DNA of 64,000 nucleotides, from positions 18,311-82,310 of the forward strand of contig CAAGKM010000047.1 of the NCBI GenBank assembly GCA_900770395.1, read 5' to 3'. Positions 34,361 to 43,227 of this stretch are shown piece after piece; the first letter of the stretch is position 1; each line of letters starts with the position of its first letter. The position numbers and the translations under genes are program-made. The notes beneath the pieces were generated by a model. It did not search any database. It saw nothing but the letters and a program-made list of their open reading frames with translations, and was not told the DNA's origin. The DNA is from an uncultured Prevotella sp. (GTDB taxonomy: Bacteria > Bacteroidota > Bacteroidia > Bacteroidales > Bacteroidaceae).

Positions 34361-37300
34361 ATGGTTCACAACAGATCGAAACAAAAGCGCAAATTTGCCT
34401 TTGGCAGATTTCTTGCGTTGTTGCTGATGCTGTTGCCGCTTACGGCATTTGCCCAAGTAAAGGTTACGGGAACCGTGACCGACACCAATGGCGAGACCGT
34501 GATTGGCGCATCAGTAAAAATCAAGGGTGTCAAGGGTGTCGGTGCAGTGACCGACCTCGACGGCAAGTACAGTATCACCGCCAAGGCTGGTCAGACACTT
34601 GAGTTTTCATTTATCGGCTATGCCACCAAAACTGCAAAGGTGCCAGCTAATGGCCGCCTGAATGTGGTGATGAGTGAGGACGCACACAGTCTGAACGAAG
34701 TGGTGGTAGTGGGTTATGGTACAATGAAACGTTCCGACCTTACCGGTTCGGTGGCAAGTATTGACGAGAAAGCCATCAAACAAGGTGTGAACACGTCTAT
34801 GGAGCAAGCCATGCAGGGTCGCATAGCCGGTGTGCAGGTGACCCAAAACTCAGGTGCCCCTGGTGGTGGTATCTCAGTTCAGATACGTGGTATCAACTCA
34901 TTCAATGGCAACGAGCCGCTCTATGTCATTGATGGCATCCCTGTGAGCGGCAACACCACCGACAACACCAGCGTGCTGGCAAGCATCAACCCTTCGGACA
35001 TCACATCAATTGAGGTGTTGAAGGATGCTTCGGCAACCGCCATTTACGGCTCACGAGCCTCCAACGGTGTGGTGCTCGTAACAACCAAGCGCGGACAGGA
35101 CGGCAAAGCCCAGATTTCATACGACGGATATATCGGCTGGCAGGCTATCCCCAAATCACTCGACGTGATGAACCTAAAGCAATATGCTGACTTCTATAAC
35201 GCACGCCAAGAGGCGCGTGGCTATGGTATCCGCGAAGACTTCAAAGATCCGAGCCTGCTCACTAACGGTACTGACTGGCAGAAAGAGCTGTTCCAGACCG
35301 CCTTTATGCAGAATCATGCTGTAAACGTGAGCGGCGGAAACAAGGACATGCACTACTCTTTGTCGGGAGGCTATCTCGACCAGGACGGTGTCGGTATAGG
35401 CTCAAGCTTTACGCGTGCCAGCTTCCGTGCTAATTTCGACACAAAGATTACCAATTGGTTCCAGCTGGGTTTCAACACCGCATACGCCAACACCAAGCAG
35501 GTGGTGACATTCTCTGAGAATGATGTGATAAACACCGCACTCAACCAATTCCCAGACGTTGCAGTGAAGAATCCCGACGGAACATACGGATTCCCCACTA
35601 ACAACGATTTTAACACATACTACAGCAACCCAATCTTTGAGGCAAACATGAAGGAAAACCGCAACAACAACTATCAGTTGGACTACAATGTGTTTGCCAA
35701 TATAACCCCAATCAAGGGACTCACACTGCGCATTGAGTATGGCGGTAACCGCGGGTGGTACAACACCTATTACTTCACCCCTGAATATTCTTACGGCTCA
35801 ATAAAGAACGAGAGTCAGAGCCGCCGTGGCAAGAATCTGAGCAAATACAACTCATTCAAGCAGTATGCCACATACGATTTCGACCCGTTCAAGAACAATC
35901 ACTTCCAGATAATGCTCGGCCACGAGGCACAGTGGGGCAACTGGGAAAGCCTTGAAGGCAGCCGCAAAGGGTATATCTCCGATAATATACACTCGCTCAA
36001 CGTGGGTGATAAATTAACATCCACAAATAGTGGTGATGACGGTACCGAATGGGCTATCGAATCATACTTCGGACGTTTGAACTATAATCTTCTCGACCGT
36101 TATATGCTTACCGCAACACTGCGTACCGACGGTTCTTCCTCATTTGGCAAGAACAACCGCTGGGGATGGTTCCCGTCGGCAGCCTTTGCATGGCGCATCA
36201 CTCAGGAGCCGTTTATGCAGAAAGTGAAATGGCTCAACAACTGGAAACTGCGTGTGGGATGGGGTCTCGTAGGTAATCAGAGTACTGGCTCATACGCCTA
36301 CGGCGCTAAAATGGCTAATGTAGCCACAGCATGGGGTACAGGTTACTATCCAGAACAATTCCCTAACCCAGACCTAAAATGGGAAAGCACAAACTCATGG
36401 AACGTGGGTATGGACTTCCAATTCCTCGACAACCGCATTGAATTTATTGTAGATGCCTATATTAAGAAAACCGACAATCTGTTGATGCAAGCAGCACTGC
36501 CGTCATACGTTATCAATAACGACTGGCAGGGAATGAGCGCACCGTGGGTGAATACCGGCTCGATTGAGAATAAGGGTATTGAGTTCACTCTCAACACAGT
36601 AAATATAAGTAAGGGCGACTGGCAGTGGCGCACAGGTGCCACCCTGTCAATAAACCGCAATGAGCTGAAGGCGCTCAACAGCGAGGAAGCCACTATTTCT
36701 GGTAATATAAGCACACAGACATATACTCTGTCGAGAGTTGGCGGTCCTGTGGGGCGCTTCTACGGTTATAAGGTTATCGGTATGTTCAACACCGCCGATG
36801 ATTTCTATCAGAAGAACGCCTTGGGTGAGTTCTTGCTTGATGCCGGCGGCAACAAGGTGCCGGTGGCACGCCCTGTTGACTCAAACGGTAATCTTCAGCC
36901 AATAGCCCCCAACAGCATTTGGGTGGGCGACTATATTTTTGAAGACATCAACAAAGACGGAAAGATAACTGAGGCCGACCGTACATTCATAGGCAATCCT
37001 AACCCGAAATTCACTTTTGGTATCAACAACACCATCACATGGAAGGACTTCGATCTTGCATTCTTCTTCAACGGCAGTGTGGGCGGAGATATCTACAATC
37101 TTGTTCGCCAGCAGCACACCAATCCCGAGACCTATGGCAACATGATGTCGGAGGTGGCAGGCTATGCCAAGGTGGAGTTGATTGACCCTAATGGCTCAGC
37201 TACAGATATTAATAATGTACGCGTAAGCAATCCAGGTGTAGCCACAGTGCAGCGCATCAGCGTGGCAGGTCAGTCGCTCAACGACAACAACCGTGTGAGC

Positions 37301-37564
37301 AGCCGCTTTGTAGAGAACGGTTCATATCTGCGATTGAAGAATATCTCACTCACGTGGCGTCTGCCAAAGAAATGGCTTACTCCGCTACAAATCAACAGCG
37401 TATCGGTGTACGGAAACATCCAGAACCTGTTCACCATCTGTGGATATGACGGCTACGACCCCGAGATCGGTGCCAATGGCCAGAGTGTGATTCTGCAAAA
37501 CATCGACAACTACCGTTATCCGTCACAGCGAATTTACACATTCGGTTTGAAAGTTCAGTTCTAA
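34361..37564 (+). CDS. SusC-like TonB-dependent outer-membrane transporter
   Basis: The 1067-residue protein has a signal peptide ending LLPLTAFAQ, a carboxypeptidase-D-like domain (VTGTVTDTNGETVIGASVKI), the SusC linker LNEVVVVGYGTMKRSDLTGS (TonB box region), a plug domain (IRGINSFNGNEPLYVIDGIP) and a 22-strand barrel ending FGLKVQF. It imports oligosaccharides across the outer membrane with SusD as the lid. Context points to manno- or gluco-manno-oligosaccharides. The start at 34361 gives a basic N-region before the hydrophobic core. Confidence 0.96.
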   Translation: MVHNRSKQKRKFAFGRFLALLLMLLPLTAFAQVKVTGTVTDTNGETVIGASVKIKGVKGVGAVTDLDGKYSITAKAGQTLEFSFIGYATKTAKVPANGRLNVVMSEDAHSLNEVVVVGYGTMKRSDLTGSVASIDEKAIKQGVNTSMEQAMQGRIAGVQVTQNSGAPGGGISVQIRGINSFNGNEPLYVIDGIPVSGNTTDNTSVLASINPSDITSIEVLKDASATAIYGSRASNGVVLVTTKRGQDGKAQISYDGYIGWQAIPKSLDVMNLKQYADFYNARQEARGYGIREDFKDPSLLTNGTDWQKELFQTAFMQNHAVNVSGGNKDMHYSLSGGYLDQDGVGIGSSFTRASFRANFDTKITNWFQLGFNTAYANTKQVVTFSENDVINTALNQFPDVAVKNPDGTYGFPTNNDFNTYYSNPIFEANMKENRNNNYQLDYNVFANITPIKGLTLRIEYGGNRGWYNTYYFTPEYSYGSIKNESQSRRGKNLSKYNSFKQYATYDFDPFKNNHFQIMLGHEAQWGNWESLEGSRKGYISDNIHSLNVGDKLTSTNSGDDGTEWAIESYFGRLNYNLLDRYMLTATLRTDGSSSFGKNNRWGWFPSAAFAWRITQEPFMQKVKWLNNWKLRVGWGLVGNQSTGSYAYGAKMANVATAWGTGYYPEQFPNPDLKWESTNSWNVGMDFQFLDNRIEFIVDAYIKKTDNLLMQAALPSYVINNDWQGMSAPWVNTGSIENKGIEFTLNTVNISKGDWQWRTGATLSINRNELKALNSEEATISGNISTQTYTLSRVGGPVGRFYGYKVIGMFNTADDFYQKNALGEFLLDAGGNKVPVARPVDSNGNLQPIAPNSIWVGDYIFEDINKDGKITEADRTFIGNPNPKFTFGINNTITWKDFDLAFFFNGSVGGDIYNLVRQQHTNPETYGNMMSEVAGYAKVELIDPNGSATDINNVRVSNPGVATVQRISVAGQSLNDNNRVSSRFVENGSYLRLKNISLTWRLPKKWLTPLQINSVSVYGNIQNLFTICGYDGYDPEIGANGQSVILQNIDNYRYPSQRIYTFGLKVQF

Positions 37565-37587
37565 TCCTTTAAAGCGAATATACAACA

Positions 37588-39381
37588 ATGAAAAAAATCA
37601 ATATATTGATGGCGTCTGCCGTGGCCTCGCTCTCCCTCCTTGCAACAAGCTGTGGAGACGATTTCCTCGACAAGACACCTAAAGGAAATTATACCGCCGA
37701 TAACTTCTATGCCTCCGATGCTGCTGTGCGGAAGGGTGTGGAGCCACTCTATAACAAGGCATGGTTTAACTTCAACCGCCGCGCATTGATTGGTATGGGC
37801 TCATACCGGGCCAACGACGGATGGAACCCATACGTAAGTGCAGAGTTTGCCAACTTCAAGGTGACAGCGCTTACTGAGGATCTGGGATTGGCATGGTCGG
37901 CTCTCTACAATGTTGTGACCATGAGCAATGGCATACTTGCCAACCTTGAGAACAACTGTACACCGGCTGTGAGCGAAAGTGTGAAGAACAGTGCCATGGG
38001 CGAATGTCACCTCATGCGCGGATGGGCTTACTTCTATCTGTTACGCGGTTGGGGTGCCAACATTCTCTTTGAAAGCAACGAAGACATTGTAAAGGTGCCT
38101 ATCAAACCTCTTAATACCGAGGCAGACGTGCTGAAGTTTATCATCCGCGATTTCAGAAAAGCGGTGGAGCTATTGCCTACAGCATCCACAGACCACCATG
38201 CCACACGCTACACGGCAAAAGCTGCATTGGCAAAGGCGCTGCTGGCACAGAGCGGATGGGACGAGAGCGCCACTGCCGATCACAGTCGCAATGAGCAGAC
38301 ACTGCAGGAGGTTGTTACTCTGTGTGACGAGGTGATTAACTGTGGACAGTTTGACTTGCTGCCCAATTACGAGGACCTGTTCAAGGCACAGAACAACGAC
38401 AATGTCGAGACCATACTTGCCATGCGCTGGGCTGACCCCAACACAAATGAGTGGGGAGCTATGAACGCAACATATTCTGACCTCGCATTTCCAGAGGTGA
38501 GCGATGTAAACGTATGGGGCGGTAATCTTAGCGTGTCATGCGATATGCTTGATATATATAATGAGGATCCTGCCGACTCCATCCGCCGTAAGGCAACATG
38601 GTTCTCGCCAGGCTCATATTATGATTATATCAAGAAGGCTGACGGAGGCTACACTTACAATCACAACTGGATGCAGTGCAAGAAGGGTGTGCTCGGCACA
38701 AAGGCCGACGTGGCTCCATGCAATATAGCACAGATGGCATCACCGCTCAACACTTATATCCAGCGTCTTGCCGATGTGTATCTGATGAAGGCTGAGGCTA
38801 TTCTTGGCAACAATGCATCAACATCTGACGCAGCAGCCATCGCCGCATTTGAGAAGGTGCACAACAGGGCAAGAATTGTACCGGTAAGCTATAGTAGTAT
38901 CACTCTTGACGACATTATCCGTGAGCGCCGGATAGAATTCTGCATGGAGTACTTCAATTGGTGGGACATGGTGACATGGTACCGCTGGAAGCCGAAGACC
39001 ATGCTTGAGTTCTTTAACTACAAGCAGCACCGCGCATTTGAGATACGTGAGAACAGTCTGTACAAGAGGGACAATGGCACATTCAGCTATCGTGTGATTC
39101 CTCCAGGAACCGGCACATGGTATCTTTTCGATGAGAACGGACATCTGTTCTGGAACGATTATCTGGCAGAAAGCGAGAACGACAACACTGCGGTGAGGCT
39201 TGACGAGCCATACGTCTACAACCTCAACGAACTCCTTGCAAAGTACTGTGATGGATTCCAGAAGGTTGAGCTATCTGAGACCAACATCTTCATGCCATAT
39301 CCTGAGAGTGACGTGATACAGAACAAATACTTCAATGAGGCTCCCGTTTCCTACGACTTCACTTGGGACGTGGAAGACTAA
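37588..39381 (+). CDS. SusD-like outer-membrane glycan-binding lipoprotein
   Basis: The 597-residue RagB/SusD family protein has a lipobox with Cys22 (LLATSCGDDFLDKTP). TPR-like helices (AKAALAKALLAQSG) and the C-terminal RagB/SusD segment IIRERRIEFCMEYFNWWDMV are visible. It forms the lid over SusC and binds the incoming glycan. It follows susC by 23 bp, the standard order. Length is within the family range. Confidence 0.96.
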   Translation: MKKINILMASAVASLSLLATSCGDDFLDKTPKGNYTADNFYASDAAVRKGVEPLYNKAWFNFNRRALIGMGSYRANDGWNPYVSAEFANFKVTALTEDLGLAWSALYNVVTMSNGILANLENNCTPAVSESVKNSAMGECHLMRGWAYFYLLRGWGANILFESNEDIVKVPIKPLNTEADVLKFIIRDFRKAVELLPTASTDHHATRYTAKAALAKALLAQSGWDESATADHSRNEQTLQEVVTLCDEVINCGQFDLLPNYEDLFKAQNNDNVETILAMRWADPNTNEWGAMNATYSDLAFPEVSDVNVWGGNLSVSCDMLDIYNEDPADSIRRKATWFSPGSYYDYIKKADGGYTYNHNWMQCKKGVLGTKADVAPCNIAQMASPLNTYIQRLADVYLMKAEAILGNNASTSDAAAIAAFEKVHNRARIVPVSYSSITLDDIIRERRIEFCMEYFNWWDMVTWYRWKPKTMLEFFNYKQHRAFEIRENSLYKRDNGTFSYRVIPPGTGTWYLFDENGHLFWNDYLAESENDNTAVRLDEPYVYNLNELLAKYCDGFQKVELSETNIFMPYPESDVIQNKYFNEAPVSYDFTWDVED

Positions 39382-39400
39382 TTTATAAAAGAATAATATT

Positions 39401-41032
39401 ATGAACAAGAACATAATTAAATCAAGAATGGCATGGTTGCCGCTGATGCTGCTGACAATGGTGTCGCTTGCCTTCACCGCATGCAGCGACAATGACGATG
39501 AAGGAATGGGCACACCAGAGATTACAGCTGTGCGCGTGCCAGACCCAGCCAAGGCCGACAGTACTTTCACCCAGTCTGGCACAGGACAGGTGATAGCCAT
39601 TATCGGCAAGAACCTGAGCAATACACTCAAGGTGTATATCAACGATCAGGAAGTGAGCTTCAACTCGACAATGAATACGCCGCACAGTCTCATTGTGACT
39701 GTGCCAACTGAGGAAAAAGGCTTTAAGCTCACAGCCTTTGACAGTAGTCTGAAAGACGAAATCCGTGTGGAGACATCGCACGGCACTGCTACCTACGACT
39801 TCAAAATCACTGCTCCTGGTCCTCAGGTACAACGTCTGCAGGGTGTTTATCCCCGTAAGGCAGGTGATAAGATTTCAATCTACGGCATAAATCTCGTGGA
39901 TATAAATAGTGTTTACTTTACCGACATTACTGGCGAAGAACTCAGTGACACAGAATGGAAGGAAGTGCCGGGAAACCATGTTGACGCAACATACGAGGTG
40001 GTGAAAAAGGAGCACAAACTCAATCCAGCCACCAATGCCTACTACACAGAGTCGCAGCTGGCAGTGACCGTACCTGACGGCGCACCCGAGAAAGGTGCTT
40101 TGGTGATAGAGTGTGCCGCAGGCATAACATACATCTCTTATTATAGAGTGCCAGGACAGCCAGTCATCACATCATGCTCCAACGATATGCCGCAGATTGG
40201 AGAGACTCTCGTGATTACCGGACGTGAGTTTGTGCAGGTTGAGAAGATTACATACGGTGACGTGACACTCACAGCCGATGACTTCACCGTATCGGAGTCG
40301 GAGGATAGCATCTATGTGAATTTCAGCAAGAAACCATCTGTGGACGGTAACAACAACACGCTGACAGTGATTACTCCAGGCGGTGAGGTGAGTGTTGAGC
40401 GGTTCTACGACTACACTACAATAGTAACAACATTCGACGGCGATGCCACCGATAATGGCTGGGGACCAAACGCCAGCTACGCTGACAGCGGCACAGCCGA
40501 TGGTAAATATGCACACATTAATGTGGCTACGGAGTACCAGCAGTGGTGGGGAACAATGGTTTACTTCCGCAAGGACTGGGATGGTAACTCATTCCTCTTC
40601 TCTGACAACATTCCTGCAACAGCAACCGCCGACGAACTCTATTTCACAATGAACGTATACGATGCCGGCGACTACAACAACGGTGCGTTCTGGGGATATC
40701 TGCGCTATATTATACAGCCGCTCAGCAATGCTGAAAACCAGTACGACAATTTTGACTGGGCTGAAGGCGGATATGATTCAAATCCTCAGGTGGGACAATA
40801 CCCCGACGGTCCTGTGCTGCAGGACATCAACGGCAAGAACCACAAAAACAAATGGTATCGCGCCATCGTTCCGCTGAGCAAGTTCGCATGCTATGCAGGC
40901 AAGGATATTGCAGGCATTAAGGCTGCCGGTATGAACCAGTTCCGCATTCAGAGTATGAACCAAAGCACGACATCAGGCAAAGTTGACGTGAAGTTTGACA
41001 ATATCCGTGTGATTTACATTCCTAAGAAATAA
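39401..41032 (+). CDS. IPT/TIG surface glycan-binding lipoprotein (SGBP-B-like)
   Basis: The 543-residue lipoprotein has its acylated cysteine at Cys28 (LAFTACSDNDDEGMG). The N-terminal two thirds hold IPT/TIG Ig-like repeats (VIAIIGKNLSNTLKVYIND, and later ETLVITGREFVQVEKITYG). The last 200 residues, from TTFDGDATDNGWGPNA to VKFDNIRVIYIPKK, resemble the C-terminal ligand-binding domain of xyloglucan SGBP-B proteins, with several exposed-type aromatics (EYQQWWGTMVYF). It sits after susD, the usual position for a cell-surface polysaccharide binder. The ligand is inferred to be mannan or glucomannan. Confidence 0.88.
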   Translation: MNKNIIKSRMAWLPLMLLTMVSLAFTACSDNDDEGMGTPEITAVRVPDPAKADSTFTQSGTGQVIAIIGKNLSNTLKVYINDQEVSFNSTMNTPHSLIVTVPTEEKGFKLTAFDSSLKDEIRVETSHGTATYDFKITAPGPQVQRLQGVYPRKAGDKISIYGINLVDINSVYFTDITGEELSDTEWKEVPGNHVDATYEVVKKEHKLNPATNAYYTESQLAVTVPDGAPEKGALVIECAAGITYISYYRVPGQPVITSCSNDMPQIGETLVITGREFVQVEKITYGDVTLTADDFTVSESEDSIYVNFSKKPSVDGNNNTLTVITPGGEVSVERFYDYTTIVTTFDGDATDNGWGPNASYADSGTADGKYAHINVATEYQQWWGTMVYFRKDWDGNSFLFSDNIPATATADELYFTMNVYDAGDYNNGAFWGYLRYIIQPLSNAENQYDNFDWAEGGYDSNPQVGQYPDGPVLQDINGKNHKNKWYRAIVPLSKFACYAGKDIAGIKAAGMNQFRIQSMNQSTTSGKVDVKFDNIRVIYIPKK

Positions 41033-41047
41033 AAATGACTGACGATT

Positions 41048-42544
41048 ATGAAAATAAAGAATATTTTTAACTTTATGGTCCTGTTCGTTGCGGCTCTTTC
41101 CATACAGAGCTGCAGCGACAGCGACAACAAGGCTGCAGCAACGGCTCTCACCATAACGCAAGACGATGTGGAGATTGAGTCACTCGATTTCCATATTGGC
41201 GAGAACACGGTTATGCTGGGTGTCAACACTGATGGTGAATGGACGGTGTCCATACCTGCAGAGGACGAATCGTGGCTGGGGGTCACCCCACATGCAGGTT
41301 ACGGATGGGATATCAATGATGCCGGAGCCAGCAACTATCGCTCATATTTCAAAGTGACAGTGCAGAAGAACAACAGCGAGGCACGCTCCTCAGCAATCAC
41401 TGTGAAGGCAGGCAACCTGACAAAGGTCATAGCGGTAAACCAGAAGGGTGACTCCACTGACCCTAACGACCCGTTTGAAAGTGCATGGAGCATGGTTGAA
41501 AACTTCAGAATGGGTTACAATATGGGCAACAACCTTGAGTCGAATCCTTATGGCACATGGTTCAACGGCAAAGAGCCGAAAGACTGGGAGACAGCCTGGG
41601 GACAGCCTGAAATAAGCACTGAAATCATTGATGCTCTTGTGGAGAAAGGCTTCAATGTTATCCGTGTTCCTGTGACATGGTATCCGCATATTCCTGGTTT
41701 CGCACAAGGCGACTACACCATCGATGCCGCATGGATGAACCGTGTGAAGGAGGTGGTGAAGATGGTTACCGATGCTGGATGCTACTGCATTGTGAACATC
41801 CAGCATGACTCAGGTGCCAATAACGGAAGTGGCGATCCAAACTCTGCATGGCTCCATGCCGATGACGACTATGAGACTGTTACCGTTATTTATAAAGCCA
41901 TATGGAAACAGATAGCCGAAGAATTCAAGAACGAGAGCGAGAAAGTGATATTCGAGCCGTTCAATGAGATTCTTGACAAGAAATCTTCGTGGACCGCTCC
42001 GGCTGCCGGACATGTGGCTTACGAGACCATAGCCAAGTTGCAGCAGGACTTCGTAAACGTGGTTCGTGCCACTGGTGGAAACAACGAGTACCGTAACCTG
42101 CTTTTCACCACATACGGCGACACAGGCAACAGTGATGATGCAGTAAACGCCCTCACCGTGCCTGAGGACATTCATTCAAACCACCTTTGCGCAACATTCC
42201 ACAGCTACGACCCATACTGGTTCTGCAACGATGGCAGCAACGACGATGAGAGAAATTTCCACATCAATTACTTCACGGCTGACGAACAAGCTGTGATTGA
42301 CGCCATCTTCATCCGTGTTGACAAGAAATGCTCGGCACTTGGAGTTCCGTACTTCTTCGGGGAGTTCGGTGCCATCGGAAGCCATCCTGATATGGTGGAG
42401 CGTGTGAAGTACACTGATTATGTCACAAATAAGTTCAACCAGTATAAGACTGCCGGTCTGTGGTGGAACGGTCTGCTCAACCGCAAGACGTTGGAATGGA
42501 CAGAAAGCGACATTGTGGATGCTTTTGCAAAGAACCGCAAATAG
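41048..42544 (+). CDS. BACON-GH5 (subfamily 4-like) surface endo-glucanase/mannanase lipoprotein
   Basis: The 498-residue lipoprotein (Cys22, SIQSC) has a BACON domain at about residues 35-135 (VNTDGEWTVSIPAEDESWLG) and a GH5 barrel from about 150. Acid/base Glu307 lies in FEPFNEI and nucleophile Glu439 in FFGEFGAIG. The BACON-GH5_4 arrangement matches the surface xyloglucanase BoGH5A, but here it ends a mannan-type PUL, so glucomannan or mixed beta-1,4-glucan is likely. BACON is thought to hold the enzyme away from the membrane. It is the last gene of the second operon, followed by a strong terminator. Confidence 0.9.
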   Translation: MKIKNIFNFMVLFVAALSIQSCSDSDNKAAATALTITQDDVEIESLDFHIGENTVMLGVNTDGEWTVSIPAEDESWLGVTPHAGYGWDINDAGASNYRSYFKVTVQKNNSEARSSAITVKAGNLTKVIAVNQKGDSTDPNDPFESAWSMVENFRMGYNMGNNLESNPYGTWFNGKEPKDWETAWGQPEISTEIIDALVEKGFNVIRVPVTWYPHIPGFAQGDYTIDAAWMNRVKEVVKMVTDAGCYCIVNIQHDSGANNGSGDPNSAWLHADDDYETVTVIYKAIWKQIAEEFKNESEKVIFEPFNEILDKKSSWTAPAAGHVAYETIAKLQQDFVNVVRATGGNNEYRNLLFTTYGDTGNSDDAVNALTVPEDIHSNHLCATFHSYDPYWFCNDGSNDDERNFHINYFTADEQAVIDAIFIRVDKKCSALGVPYFFGEFGAIGSHPDMVERVKYTDYVTNKFNQYKTAGLWWNGLLNRKTLEWTESDIVDAFAKNRK

Positions 42545-42599
42545 AAAATGCTTATTTTTGCATTATAAATGTCAAAATAAGTTTTTCGGTAAAATAAAG

Positions 42600-42634
42600 A
42601 AAATGAGGATGTGCAATAGTCACATCCTCATTTT
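42600..42634 (+). terminator. PUL terminator
   Basis: A perfect 14-bp stem (AAAATGAGGATGTG with CACATCCTCATTTT) encloses a 7-nt loop and is followed by T-rich sequence, 55 bp after the last PUL gene. Confidence 0.85.
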
Positions 42635-42865
42635 TATCTTATCCTATAAAAGTTGACAGAGTAGCATTAACCTTTTGTAGGATAAGACATTTTATTCATA
42701 TATGAAAATAATGAAATTTTATGACAAAGCGGCTTCTGAGAATCGCGTGAAATCATCCAAACGCCTCTTCGGTCGCAAATACGCCCAAATTTCACGTTTT
42801 GTAATTGCTTGATAATCTTTATTTTACGATTTTATGCGTTATTCTTACCGTATAAATTCCGTTGT

Positions 42866-42974
42866 AATACTTAACTGTTGTCTCAGAAACACTTAACTGT
42901 TGTTTTGGGAACACTTAAGTGTTGCTTTTTGAACACTTAACAGTTACTTCAGCAACACTTAACTATTACGGCGG
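42866..42974. repeat. Five-copy 22-bp degenerate palindromic array (PUL right flank)
   Basis: Units begin at 42866, 42888, 42910, 42932 and 42954, with consensus AACACTTAACTGTTG plus a variable 7-nt tail. Unit 3 contains the perfect palindrome AACACTTAAGTGTT. Period, copy number and symmetric units parallel the unrelated-sequence array at 21307-21411 on the other side of the PUL. Confidence 0.85.
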
Positions 42975-43177
42975 AACTGCTTATTTTCTTCAAAGGTTTC
43001 ACTTCGGCTCTGTTTAAAAACTGCATCAATATTCATTTTTCTTCTCCAGATTGCAAAAAAAATATGCAGGAATTTTTTCAGAATTATATTTACATGCCTA
43101 AAAGGACGCTCAGCATAAAAAATATTAAAAAATCCTCATTCTTTATTCTTCACTTTTCATTCTTCATTTTTTATTCG

Positions 43178-43187
43178 TACCTTTGCA
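43178..43187 (+). promoter_or_regulatory. -7 promoter element for the GH3-family gene
   Basis: TACCTTTGCA within TTATTCGTACCTTTGCA, the same extended sequence as the malY promoter, lies 40 bp before the ATG at 43228. Confidence 0.65.
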
Positions 43188-43227
43188 GAAGAAAGGCATC
43201 GCCTTTTACACATAAAAACTTAAGAAA

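Larger units (their letters stand above)
42545..43227. other. 683-bp intergenic region at the right end of the PUL
   Basis: No gene is supported here. The region has the PUL terminator (42600-42634), a 22-bp five-copy palindromic array (42866-42974) and the promoter of the GH3-family gene (43178-43187). A GTGAAAT...ATTTCAC pair spans about 42747-42798 and is weak. Confidence 0.8.

Noticed and set aside
42866..42974. CRISPR array
   Set aside because: The 22-bp units abut directly and diverge as degenerate repeats; there are no spacers.
43003..43040. ArgR-type box (TGCATCAATATTCAT)
   Set aside because: Only one half-site matches, it is far from any arginine gene, and AT-rich chance matches are common here.
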